From: Bacteroidota bacterium
GTDB lineage: Bacteria > Bacteroidota > Bacteroidia > Flavobacteriales_D > Crocinitomicaceae
Direction: 5' to 3'
Length of the DNA stretch: 64,000 nt
NCBI GenBank assembly: GCA_024280295.1
Contig: JAJRQK010000047.1
Location: forward strand, 1-64,000
Position numbers and translations under genes: made by a program. This document shows, piece after piece, positions 16,744 to 24,708 of the stretch. Numbering within the stretch: position 1 is the first letter of the stretch; the number at the start of each line of letters is the position of its first letter. Under the pieces are notes generated by a model. That model was given only the letters and a program-made list of their open reading frames with translations. It was not told the origin of the DNA and did not search any database.

Positions 16744-18156
16744 TTACTTGATAACCTCTCCTTCGGGTTCTTTACCCACAACCTCTTTCATCGATAGAAT
16801 AAATGATGATACCTGCTGCAATTGTATTGGGTTTAGTTTTGATTTATGCTCAGGCATACCATTACTCGTACCATTTTTAATTGTACCGAATACCGTTGCG
16901 ATATCAAACCCATAAATCCAAGTGTTATCCGTTAAGTTGGGACCGATATCTCCTCCTCCTTTTTCAGCATGACAAACAATACAATTTGCTTGGAATATCC
17001 CCCCCCCCTTATCAATACTCTCTTCATCCTCCATTAAAGTAACATTACTTTCATCAACGTTCATTGCCATGCTCTCTAGGTATTCTTGTACTTCAATTTC
17101 GGATTGAGCCATCTCTTTCTCATACTCTGCAATTTGTAAATCAGCTGTGCCAAGAATGTGATAATTGAAAATATAAACAATGGCAAATACAATTGTTGCA
17201 TAGAACATCCATACCCACCAAGGAGGTAGATTGTTATCCAACTCGTGAATCCCGTCATACTCATGTTCCAATAAAATCGATTCCTCTTCTTCGATAGGAA
17301 CAGCATTAGTCATAATTTTATTCATCTTGCGTATCACCTCACCATCAACGTATTTAGGCTCTGGTTCTGGATTCACAACTTTCATTGCTTCCCTGAATAT
17401 TTTTTTAAGGTACAAGACAACCCCAACTAGCATGATGTTTACAGCAACTAATGCATAAATATCTGCCATTTCAACAATGAGCCAAGGCATATTTTCACCA
17501 GCATTTGGCTTCACAAAACTTAATGCATATATAGAAGGAGTAAAGAATCCAGACATGACAATTAAAATCATCAATGCTTTTAAACCACCCGATTTAGAAT
17601 TATCTGACTCTCGCAATTTATTTTTAAAATAATCCGACCTTAAAAGCGATTGAATCGATTTAGACATCCCATTAATAACTAACAAGAATAAAATAATTGA
17701 CGCTATCAACGCATAAAATAGGTTCAACCTCTTACCATAATTTGGAATTGTATGTACCTCAGCATCTTCCTTAGGTTTGTCTATAATTTCCTCAGACTTA
17801 GGTGCAACATAGCTATCAACAAAATCAAGAATCGCATCAACCTCTTCATTGGTAACCTCTTGAGTAGGCATTGCTGTAATACTAAATTCCGAAATTGCCA
17901 AAGCCATTTTACTTGCTCCAGTTTCCAAAAGTGCTTCAGAACCCTTCACCCAATCATAAAGCATTACTTGTTCATTTGCTGCTATCCATTTAGCTTTTAC
18001 TCCTTGAAGCATTGGTCCGATAGAGTTCTTATCAAGATTGTGGCAAGTAGCACATTTGGATTTAAATAATGCTTGACCATCTTGAGCGATTACTTTTAGT
18101 CCTCCAATACATAACCAGAGAATTCCTATCAATAGATATTTAAGGTGCTTTTTCAT
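16744..18156 (-). CDS. ccoP: cbb3 oxidase subunit III CcoP with extra N-terminal cytochrome c domain
   Basis: A 470-residue dihaem protein. A signal peptide (KVIAQ-DG) is followed by a cytochrome c domain with CATCH (about 35-39). Then come membrane helices (YALIASIILFLLVI; LMILIVMSGFF; YALVAVNIMLVGVVLYL), an N_CcoP-like segment (LDNNLPPWWVWMFYATIVFAIVY) and a C-terminal cytochrome c domain with CIVCH (about 391) and axial Met in NGMPEHK. Classical CcoP is about 300 residues with two C-terminal haem domains; here one haem domain sits at the N-terminus ahead of the membrane part. A run of ten G (coding DKGGG, minus strand) lies just before CIVCH. Confidence 0.92.
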   Translation of the reverse strand: MKKHLKYLLIGILWLCIGGLKVIAQDGQALFKSKCATCHNLDKNSIGPMLQGVKAKWIAANEQVMLYDWVKGSEALLETGASKMALAISEFSITAMPTQEVTNEEVDAILDFVDSYVAPKSEEIIDKPKEDAEVHTIPNYGKRLNLFYALIASIILFLLVINGMSKSIQSLLRSDYFKNKLRESDNSKSGGLKALMILIVMSGFFTPSIYALSFVKPNAGENMPWLIVEMADIYALVAVNIMLVGVVLYLKKIFREAMKVVNPEPEPKYVDGEVIRKMNKIMTNAVPIEEEESILLEHEYDGIHELDNNLPPWWVWMFYATIVFAIVYIFNYHILGTADLQIAEYEKEMAQSEIEVQEYLESMAMNVDESNVTLMEDEESIDKGGGIFQANCIVCHAEKGGGDIGPNLTDNTWIYGFDIATVFGTIKNGTSNGMPEHKSKLNPIQLQQVSSFILSMKEVVGKEPEGEVIK

Positions 18157-18160
18157 TTAT

Positions 18161-18364
18161 TCACTTTTTAAAATCTAGTGGTTGTTCAATCTCACCCCCC
18201 CCTTCCAATGGCAGGCTGCTCACTTCTTCGATATAATTCTTTTTCATACGAACAACATAGATGATCATCACTACAAAGAAGATTACAAAAATCAGTAAAG
18301 AGAAGAGAGGATAAATATCTACTCCGTCAATCCCTGTCAAGTTGTGTTTTATATATCGTAACAT
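18161..18364 (-). CDS. ccoQ: CcoQ/FixQ-like small subunit
   Basis: A 67-residue protein with one membrane helix (YPLFSLLIFVIFFVVMIIYVV) and a charged tail. Size, topology and position between ccoNO and ccoP identify it as CcoQ, which stabilises the CcoP-CcoNO association. The tail has a GGG encoded by a run of eight G (18195-18202). The sequence itself is poorly conserved, so the call rests on context. Confidence 0.82.
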   Translation of the reverse strand: MLRYIKHNLTGIDGVDIYPLFSLLIFVIFFVVMIIYVVRMKKNYIEEVSSLPLEGGGEIEQPLDFKK

Positions 18365-18370
18365 ACTCTA

Positions 18371-20599
18371 TCAATTAGATTTAATGATTGTATCCTTTAC
18401 CTCTTTGGTATCGGGCATTTCAGTTTCAATTTCCTTATCTTCATTCACCTTCTTTATATCAGTTCCGAGGCGTTGTAAGTATGCAATTATAGCTACAACC
18501 TCTTTTGTTTTGAGTTTGTTAATCTCATTTTGAATATTGATACTTTTCTTAAGCTCTAGCGGGTAATTAGTAACAATATCTGTTGCAATAGCAAGTGCTT
18601 GACTTTCCATACTATCTACAGCTATCTTCTCGAACCCTTTCTCGTATGGTACACCTAGGGTTCTCATCGCGTTAATTTTAGTTTCCATTAGTGTTTTATC
18701 GAAGTCATTGTCTTTCATCCATGTATATGCAGGCATTAATGATCCTTCTGACACATCTTTTGGTCGAATCATGTGTTGATAGTGCCAGAAATTACTCCTC
18801 AACCCACCTTCTCTAGCAAGATCAGGACCTGTACGTTTCGAACCCCATTGAAACGGATGATCGTAGACAAACTCGCCTGATTTAGAATATTCGCCGTACC
18901 GTTCTGTTTCAAAGCGAAGCGGGCGCACCATCTGAGAATGACAGTTGTAGCAACCTTCTTTTATGTAAAGATCTCGTCCTTCTAGTTCAAGTGGCGTATA
19001 TGGCTTCACAGCAGAGATTGTTGGAACATTACTATCCACAATCATTGTAGGGATAATCTCAACCAGCCCTCCAATTAGAACTACAATCAAACTAACAATC
19101 AAGAATTTCACAGGACGACGCTCTATCCCTCTATGCCAATGTTCCTTACTATGTGATTTTGTTTTAACCAAGGCTGGAGCTTCAGCATCTTCATTGGCAA
19201 GCAATTTACCAGACTTAGCCGTTTTGATTAAGTTCCAGAACATTTGGCACGTACCAATGATAAATATCAGCCCCCCTAATGAGCGAAGCATGTAATATGG
19301 TGCCAAAGAGTTAACTGTTTCCAAAAATTCTGGGTGAACCAATGTACCGTCTGGATTGAAATCCTGCCACATCAGCCCTTGCATAAATCCAGCGATGTAC
19401 ATTGGGATTGCATACAGAATTATACCCAACGTAGCAATCCAAAAGTGTTGATTTGCCGCTTTTTTGGAATATAATTTTGTCCTAAATATTCTAGGGAACA
19501 ACCAGTAAAGCATACCGAAGGCAAACATTGCATTCCACCCAAGTCCGCCTACATGAACGTGCGCAATGGTCCAATCGGTAAAATGTGAAATCGTATTTAC
19601 GTTTTTAAGAGACAGAAGCGGTCCTTCAAAAGTTACCATTCCATAACAAGTCAATGCGACAACCATAAATTTAAGTGTTACATCGTCGCGAACACGATCC
19701 CATGCACCACGAAGTGTAAGAAGACCGTTTAACATTCCCCCCCAAGAAGGCGCGATCAACATAATAGAGAATACGACACCTAAACTTTGTGCCCAATCAG
19801 GTAACGAAGTGTACAAAAGGTGATGAGGTCCAGCCCATATATAAAGGAAGATTAATGCCCAAAAGTGAATGATTGAAAGCCTATATGAATATACAGGTCG
19901 ATTTGCTGCTTTTGGCACAAAATAATACATCAATCCTAGGAATGGAGTTGTTAGAAAGAACGCCACTGCATTATGACCATACCACCATTGAACCAACGCA
20001 TCCTGTACTCCCGCATACCATGAGTAACTTTTCATAAACGAAACAGGAAGTTCAAATGAGTTAAAAATATGAAGGATTGCTACCGTGACAAATGTTGCGA
20101 TGTAAAACCAGATAGCTACATATAAGTGTTTTACACGCCGCTTCATTATCGTTGCAAACATGTTCCATCCGAAAACCACCCACATAATAGTGATCAGGAT
20201 ATCAATCCACCATTCAAGTTCGGCGTATTCTTTCCCCGATGTATACCCCAGAGGTAGAGTAATAACTGCACAAAGAATAATAAATTGCCATCCCCAAAAG
20301 TTGATATAACTAAGTTTATCACTCCACATTCTAGCTTTCACCAAACGCTGAAGGGAGTAATAAATCCCCATGAAGATTGCATTTCCAACAAAAGCAAAAA
20401 TCATAGCATTGGTATGCAGCGGTCTTATTCTACCAAAAGATAGCCAACTAAATCCCAAGTAGTCGTTAAAGAATTCAGGAAAGGCCAACTGTAACGCTGC
20501 TGTTAACCCAGTTAACATTCCGATAATCCCCCAGATTATAGTAGCATACGCGAAATTTCGTACGATCTTATTGTCGTAACTAAACTTTTGTATTTCCAT
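18371..20599 (-). CDS. ccoNO: cbb3 oxidase fused subunits I and II (CcoN-CcoO)
   Basis: About 742 residues from MEIQKFSYDN (20599), the start I prefer because the earlier Met at 20641 adds a Lys/Thr-rich leader and deeper overlap with ccoS. The N-terminal part is CcoN: RPLHTNAMIFAF, WWYGHNAVAFF and AGPHHLLYT (CuB and haem ligands), and HFTDWTIAHVHVGGLGW. The C-terminal part is CcoO with a membrane anchor and one haem c site CYNCHSQMVRPLRFE. It reduces oxygen to water with high affinity and pumps protons. The N-O fusion is usual in Bacteroidota. Confidence 0.96.
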   Translation of the reverse strand: MEIQKFSYDNKIVRNFAYATIIWGIIGMLTGLTAALQLAFPEFFNDYLGFSWLSFGRIRPLHTNAMIFAFVGNAIFMGIYYSLQRLVKARMWSDKLSYINFWGWQFIILCAVITLPLGYTSGKEYAELEWWIDILITIMWVVFGWNMFATIMKRRVKHLYVAIWFYIATFVTVAILHIFNSFELPVSFMKSYSWYAGVQDALVQWWYGHNAVAFFLTTPFLGLMYYFVPKAANRPVYSYRLSIIHFWALIFLYIWAGPHHLLYTSLPDWAQSLGVVFSIMLIAPSWGGMLNGLLTLRGAWDRVRDDVTLKFMVVALTCYGMVTFEGPLLSLKNVNTISHFTDWTIAHVHVGGLGWNAMFAFGMLYWLFPRIFRTKLYSKKAANQHFWIATLGIILYAIPMYIAGFMQGLMWQDFNPDGTLVHPEFLETVNSLAPYYMLRSLGGLIFIIGTCQMFWNLIKTAKSGKLLANEDAEAPALVKTKSHSKEHWHRGIERRPVKFLIVSLIVVLIGGLVEIIPTMIVDSNVPTISAVKPYTPLELEGRDLYIKEGCYNCHSQMVRPLRFETERYGEYSKSGEFVYDHPFQWGSKRTGPDLAREGGLRSNFWHYQHMIRPKDVSEGSLMPAYTWMKDNDFDKTLMETKINAMRTLGVPYEKGFEKIAVDSMESQALAIATDIVTNYPLELKKSINIQNEINKLKTKEVVAIIAYLQRLGTDIKKVNEDKEIETEMPDTKEVKDTIIKSN

Positions 20600-20768
20600 C
20601 GACTTGTTTGTTGTTTTTTTTATCCGTGTTTTCATCATCAAAGAGAATTCTTACCGATGGACCGTAATCGTCATCGTACTGTCCATTTTTAGCAGCCCAA
20701 AAGAAGGATCCTAAAAAAAATAAGGCGATAATTAAACTTACAATCAGCATCAGATAAATGATTCCCAT
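20580..20768 (-). CDS. ccoS: cbb3 maturation protein CcoS/FixS
   Basis: A 62-residue protein with an N-terminal membrane helix (MGIIYLMLIVSLIIALFFLG) and the family signature FWAAKNGQYDDDYGPSVRILFDD. CcoS is required to insert the cofactors (haem, CuB) into cbb3 oxidase. It is the first gene after the FNR-like dyad, and its end overlaps the ccoNO start by 20 bases, implying coupled translation. Confidence 0.93.
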   Translation of the reverse strand: MGIIYLMLIVSLIIALFFLGSFFWAAKNGQYDDDYGPSVRILFDDENTDKKNNKQVDGNTKV

Positions 20769-20772
20769 AGAA

Positions 20773-20780
20773 CAAAGTTA
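20773..20780 (-). promoter_or_regulatory. -7 promoter element of the ccoS-ccoNOQP operon
   Basis: On the minus strand this reads TAACTTTG, a perfect TAnnTTTG match, ending five bases before the ccoS ATG. A transcript from it would be almost leaderless. A TGAT-N4-ATCA dyad lies about 54 bases upstream, centre to centre. Confidence 0.5.
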
Positions 20781-20824
20781 TCGTTCACAGCTACGGAATA
20801 TATGATGAATCTTCTGTGAAGAAG

Positions 20825-20836
20825 TGATTTATATCA
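20825..20836. promoter_or_regulatory. Candidate FNR-type operator upstream of ccoS
   Basis: TGAT-TTAT-ATCA is a perfect dyad matching the core of the FNR consensus (TTGAT-N4-ATCAA). It lies in the 110-base gap between ccoI and ccoS. If the -7 element at 20773-20780 is used, the dyad is centred near -61, a class I activator position. The assignment is inference from motif and context. Confidence 0.55.
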
Positions 20837-20878
20837 TGTTTTAGAAGGAAGTGATTGTTTTGGGTAGTTATCCCAGTA

Positions 20879-23233
20879 TCACAGCCGTTTGGACAAGACA
20901 AACAATGTGCTAATAACGACTATTGTAATAGAACTAATGGGCATTAAAATTGCAGCAATTAAGGGAGTTAACATTCCTGAAACTGCAAAAAACAAGCCAA
21001 CGAAATTGTATACAATTGAGAACCAAACACATATTTTAAGTACCGTTTTAGCATGATAACTTACCCCAAAAAATGAGTCTAGTCGATGAAGACCATTAGC
21101 TTCCAAAATTGCATCGGAACTTGGTGTAAATTGAAAAACATCATCAGAGACAGCAATTCCAACATTCGAAGCAACTAATGCCTCCACATCATTTAGTCCG
21201 TCTCCAATCATCATCACATGCCGCCCTTGGGATTGTAAGTTCTTTATATAAGCTAGTTTATCAGTTGGAGATTGATTAAAATGAAGTTCTTTCAAACTAG
21301 GTATTTCTTCGCGTAATAGATCGAGATCCTTAGTATTATCTCCAGAAAGGATATGGATCATTTTGGTTTGCATAAGGCGATTAATAAGATCTGACACTCC
21401 ATTTCTCAATTCTGATTGAAAAGAAAACTTTCCTATGGTCACACCTGCAATTTTAACATACGAAGAAATTTCTACTATCGTTTCAGAGGTAGAGTTAACA
21501 AACCCTCTAGCTCCAATCATTACAAAATCTCCATCTATTTTTGCTTGAATTCCTTTGCCAGGAACTTCACAATAATCTTCCATTTCAAATTTCTCTAATA
21601 AATTACCCTTTGCCAAATAATTCAATATCCCTCTGGACAAAGGATGGGTAGAAGACCTAGTGATTATCATTATTTGAGTTATTTGTCTACTCGTAAGTAC
21701 ATCCCCTTTATAGGACACATTTTCATAGCCTCCTTTCGTTAAAGTTCCCGTTTTATCGAAAACGATATCAGTTATGTTATTCATCCTTTGAATCACTTCA
21801 ATATTTTTCAAATAAAGTCCACTTCTTCCTAATTTCCGAAGTGTATTTCCAAATGTAAACGGCCGTGATAATGCAAGAGCACACGGACAAGCAACAATCA
21901 ATACAGATACGACAGTATGAACAATCAATGAAGGGTCGATAAATAGCCAAGCAATACCTGTTCCTAATGCTAAGACAAGTACTATAATTACAAAATAAAG
22001 TGAAATATTATCTTGATCTTGTTGACTATCACCATCCAATTCTATACTCGACGAGTCCCAAAGTTCATTTAATCGGCTTCTTTTAGGTGTATTTTTAACT
22101 CGAAACTCCGTTCGTTGACCGATAATCTTTCCTCCTGCAAAAACGAGATCTCCTTTAAAAATTTCCTTCGAAAGAGACTCTCCTGTAACGAAGCTGTAAT
22201 CAATCTGTGCAGAAGAAGATTGTAAAAATGAATCGCATGGAATAATTTCATCGTTTCGTAGGAGTATAACATCTTCTATGTTGAGTTTATCGATTTCAAC
22301 AATTTCTTCCTGCTCATCTTTTTTTCTAATTACAGCAATCGGAAAATAAGACTCACGATCTCTTTCAAATGAAAGATTCTGATACGTTTTATTCTGAAAC
22401 CACTTCCCTATTAAGAGAAAGAAAATAAATCCCGCAAAGCTATCCATATATCCAGGTCCAGACCCTGTTAAAATTGTATATGTGCTTTGAGAATAAAGAG
22501 CAAAAATTCCAAATGTAATTGGGACATCAATATTAATTGACCTATACCTTAGTGCTTTAAATGCAGACCTATAATACTCATTCGCTGAAAACAGAAAAAC
22601 TGGAATGGAGATTAGAAGTGACAAATAAGACGTAAACCTCCGTATTTCTGGATCTGTGCCTTCAATTCCCAAGTATTCAGGGAAACTCCAAAGCATAATA
22701 CTCCCGAATGCAAATCCAGCTACGCCTAACTTGTACAAGAAGAGTTTATTTATTCCACCACGTACATCCGATCGTTCTTCAAAATTTGGAGCATATCCAA
22801 TTCGATCGAGTAATATTGCCAACTCTGAAAGCATCAAAGTATTTTTATCAAAAATAATTGTTGCCTCCTTTTTCGTGAAGTTTGTATGGCAGCTATAAAT
22901 ACGCGGGTCAACCTTAGTAATATTTTCTAATAGAAAAATACAAGATGAGCAATGAATTGTAGGTAAGAAAAAGGTGACATGAATAGAGTTATCATCTTCA
23001 AAGCCAATAAATCGCTCTTGAATTTCGGGAACATCAAGAAAATCATACTTATGAAAATTACTTGTTGATGGTCGTGTACCTGCCCCAGGTTCCATTTCAT
23101 AAAATGAGTCCAGTCCATTCTCACTTAGTAATAAGTATACATTCTTACAACCATTACAGCAAAATTGCTTCGGACCAGCTTGATAGGCTTTACCAATAAT
23201 GTCATCTCCACAATGGAAGCAAGATTCTTTCAT
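20879..23233 (-). CDS. ccoI: Copper-exporting P1B ATPase CcoI/FixI
   Basis: The 784-residue P-type ATPase begins with a Cys-rich zinc-ribbon-like segment (CFHCG ... CCNGC, residues 5-31) and an HMA-like domain with HCSSC (about 91-95), as in CcoI. The membrane metal site is CPCALALSRP (about 447), the phosphorylated Asp is in DKTGTLT (about 490) and the hinge motif is GDGLNDVEAL (about 676). It delivers copper across the inner membrane for the CuB site of cbb3 oxidase. Its ATG directly follows the hemN stop (no gap), so both genes form one transcript ahead of the cco operon. Confidence 0.95.
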   Translation of the reverse strand: MKESCFHCGDDIIGKAYQAGPKQFCCNGCKNVYLLLSENGLDSFYEMEPGAGTRPSTSNFHKYDFLDVPEIQERFIGFEDDNSIHVTFFLPTIHCSSCIFLLENITKVDPRIYSCHTNFTKKEATIIFDKNTLMLSELAILLDRIGYAPNFEERSDVRGGINKLFLYKLGVAGFAFGSIMLWSFPEYLGIEGTDPEIRRFTSYLSLLISIPVFLFSANEYYRSAFKALRYRSINIDVPITFGIFALYSQSTYTILTGSGPGYMDSFAGFIFFLLIGKWFQNKTYQNLSFERDRESYFPIAVIRKKDEQEEIVEIDKLNIEDVILLRNDEIIPCDSFLQSSSAQIDYSFVTGESLSKEIFKGDLVFAGGKIIGQRTEFRVKNTPKRSRLNELWDSSSIELDGDSQQDQDNISLYFVIIVLVLALGTGIAWLFIDPSLIVHTVVSVLIVACPCALALSRPFTFGNTLRKLGRSGLYLKNIEVIQRMNNITDIVFDKTGTLTKGGYENVSYKGDVLTSRQITQIMIITRSSTHPLSRGILNYLAKGNLLEKFEMEDYCEVPGKGIQAKIDGDFVMIGARGFVNSTSETIVEISSYVKIAGVTIGKFSFQSELRNGVSDLINRLMQTKMIHILSGDNTKDLDLLREEIPSLKELHFNQSPTDKLAYIKNLQSQGRHVMMIGDGLNDVEALVASNVGIAVSDDVFQFTPSSDAILEANGLHRLDSFFGVSYHAKTVLKICVWFSIVYNFVGLFFAVSGMLTPLIAAILMPISSITIVVISTLFVLSKRL

Positions 23234-24610
23234 CTATATTGTTCTAGAGAACATTTTCTTAGGCAGATTATCTGCATTCAAATTTTGATCAAATGCCATG
23301 CAGCAATTTCGAACAAATGGGATTCCACCCTTGGTTATCTTTACTGTATTTCCTTCTATCACGACCAAACCATCTGAAACCATTTCAGATAGTCTTTTCT
23401 TAATAAGAATATGCACCTCAGTATAGGGTGACTTATCTGAAAATACAGTTTCGAAATGACACATAAGTGCCAAGATATGCTTGCGAATTTCAGTGTCCAA
23501 TTCAGATAGAATGTGTCCTCTGAAAATTGGAATATCCCCATTATTAACTCGAAATAGGTAATCTTCAACATGTTTTTCATTCTGCGCAAAGCCATACCAA
23601 GAATCAGAAATTGCAGACATACCAAGTCCAATCATCATCTTTGTCTTTTGAGTTGTATATCCCATGAAATTACGATGTAAGTTCTTTTTTTGGAAAGCTA
23701 TTGCTAGATCATCAGTCTTCAACGCAAAATGATCCATACCTACTTCTAAATAATCCGCTTCTAATAGCATCTGCTTTGATACTTCATACAAGGCCCTTTT
23801 TTCATTTCCAATTGGCAAATCAGATTCATCAAAACCACGCTGCCCATTCCCTTTTATCCAAGGTACATGTGCATAGCTGTACAATGAAATTCGTTCAGGC
23901 TTTAATTCTAGAGTCCTCTCAACTGTACTAATAATATCCTTCATTTGTTGCTTAGGCAAACCAAATATCAAATCATGGCTTATTGATGTATAGCCTACTA
24001 TTCGGGCAAAATCGTGTACTTTTTTCACTTGCTCGAACGGCTGAATACGATGAATTGCCTTTTGTACTTCTGGATTATAATCTTGTACACCAAGGCTCAA
24101 TCGTCTAAATCCAAAATGATATAATTTTGTAAGATGTTCCTCACTTGTATTATTCGGATGTGCCTCAAAACTAAGTTCAACTTCATTTGGATTAACCTCT
24201 TGTTTGTTAAACAATGCTGACATTAAGCGAAATAATTCATCAGCTGAAAAGAAAGTAGGTGTGCCTCCACCAAGATGTAACTCTTTGATCTCTGTAGAAC
24301 CCTTCAATATCGTTTTATAATTCCTCCATTCTTTGATTAAAGCATCAACGTAAGGTTTTTCAACAGTATGATTTTTGGTTATCCGCTTATGGCATCCACA
24401 AAATGTGCAAAGACTCTCACAAAATGGTAGATGAATATAAACACTAATGTCTTGAGAATTTGATTCAGAAATATTCCTCTCAACGGTTGAAACCCATTTC
24501 TCATGGGGCAATGGACTGTTTTCCCAAAAGGGAACAGCTGGATAAGATGTGTATCTAGGTCCAGCAGTATCATACTTGTCAATTCGACTCGGCGTATCCA
24601 ATTTCGACAT
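23234..24610 (-). CDS. hemN: Oxygen-independent coproporphyrinogen III oxidase HemN
   Basis: 458 residues from MSKLDTPSRIDKYD (24610). The ORF track extends it by 45 residues into the promoter region, and a perfect -7 element plus an FNR-like dyad lie there, so the later ATG is preferred. The radical SAM motif is FCESLCTFCGC (C-x3-C-x2-C plus the extra Cys typical of HemN), with GGGTPTFF following. The enzyme decarboxylates coproporphyrinogen III without oxygen, feeding haem to the cbb3 oxidase under low oxygen. It is divergent from the FNR-type regulator and joined directly to ccoI. Confidence 0.95.
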   Translation of the reverse strand: MSKLDTPSRIDKYDTAGPRYTSYPAVPFWENSPLPHEKWVSTVERNISESNSQDISVYIHLPFCESLCTFCGCHKRITKNHTVEKPYVDALIKEWRNYKTILKGSTEIKELHLGGGTPTFFSADELFRLMSALFNKQEVNPNEVELSFEAHPNNTSEEHLTKLYHFGFRRLSLGVQDYNPEVQKAIHRIQPFEQVKKVHDFARIVGYTSISHDLIFGLPKQQMKDIISTVERTLELKPERISLYSYAHVPWIKGNGQRGFDESDLPIGNEKRALYEVSKQMLLEADYLEVGMDHFALKTDDLAIAFQKKNLHRNFMGYTTQKTKMMIGLGMSAISDSWYGFAQNEKHVEDYLFRVNNGDIPIFRGHILSELDTEIRKHILALMCHFETVFSDKSPYTEVHILIKKRLSEMVSDGLVVIEGNTVKITKGGIPFVRNCCMAFDQNLNADNLPKKMFSRTI

Positions 24611-24614
24611 GTAA

Positions 24615-24622
24615 CAAAAATA
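24615..24622 (-). promoter_or_regulatory. -7 promoter element of hemN-ccoI
   Basis: On the minus strand this reads TATTTTTG, matching TAnnTTTG, and ends five bases before the hemN ATG (24610). It is centred 33 bases from the dyad at 24644-24659, placing that dyad near -40. Confidence 0.5.
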
Positions 24623-24643
24623 AGTCAAACACATCTTCAAAAA

Positions 24644-24659
24644 TATGACCTTAGTCATA
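24644..24659. promoter_or_regulatory. FNR/CRP-type palindrome in the hemN-fnr divergent promoter
   Basis: TATGAC-CTTA-GTCATA is a perfect 6-4-6 palindrome with the TGAC-N4-GTCA core used by FNR/CRP-family regulators. It lies between divergent hemN and the Crp/Fnr gene, about 33 and 36 bases (centre to centre) from the two -7 elements. One bound dimer could act from a class II position on both promoters. Confidence 0.65.
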
Positions 24660-24683
24660 CTACAAAGTAAACTTCTAATTGTG

Positions 24684-24691
24684 TATCTTTG
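24684..24691 (+). promoter_or_regulatory. -7 promoter element of the Crp/Fnr gene
   Basis: TATCTTTG, a perfect TAnnTTTG match, ends 17 bases before the ATG at 24709. It overlaps the TTG start proposed by the ORF track (24679), which is therefore unlikely. Confidence 0.6.
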
Positions 24692-24708
24692 AAGAAAGTG
24701 ATGATTAC

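Noticed and set aside
24679-24708. TTG start for the Crp/Fnr gene
   Set aside because: It lies inside the -7 element TATCTTTG; ATG at 24709 fits the family start.
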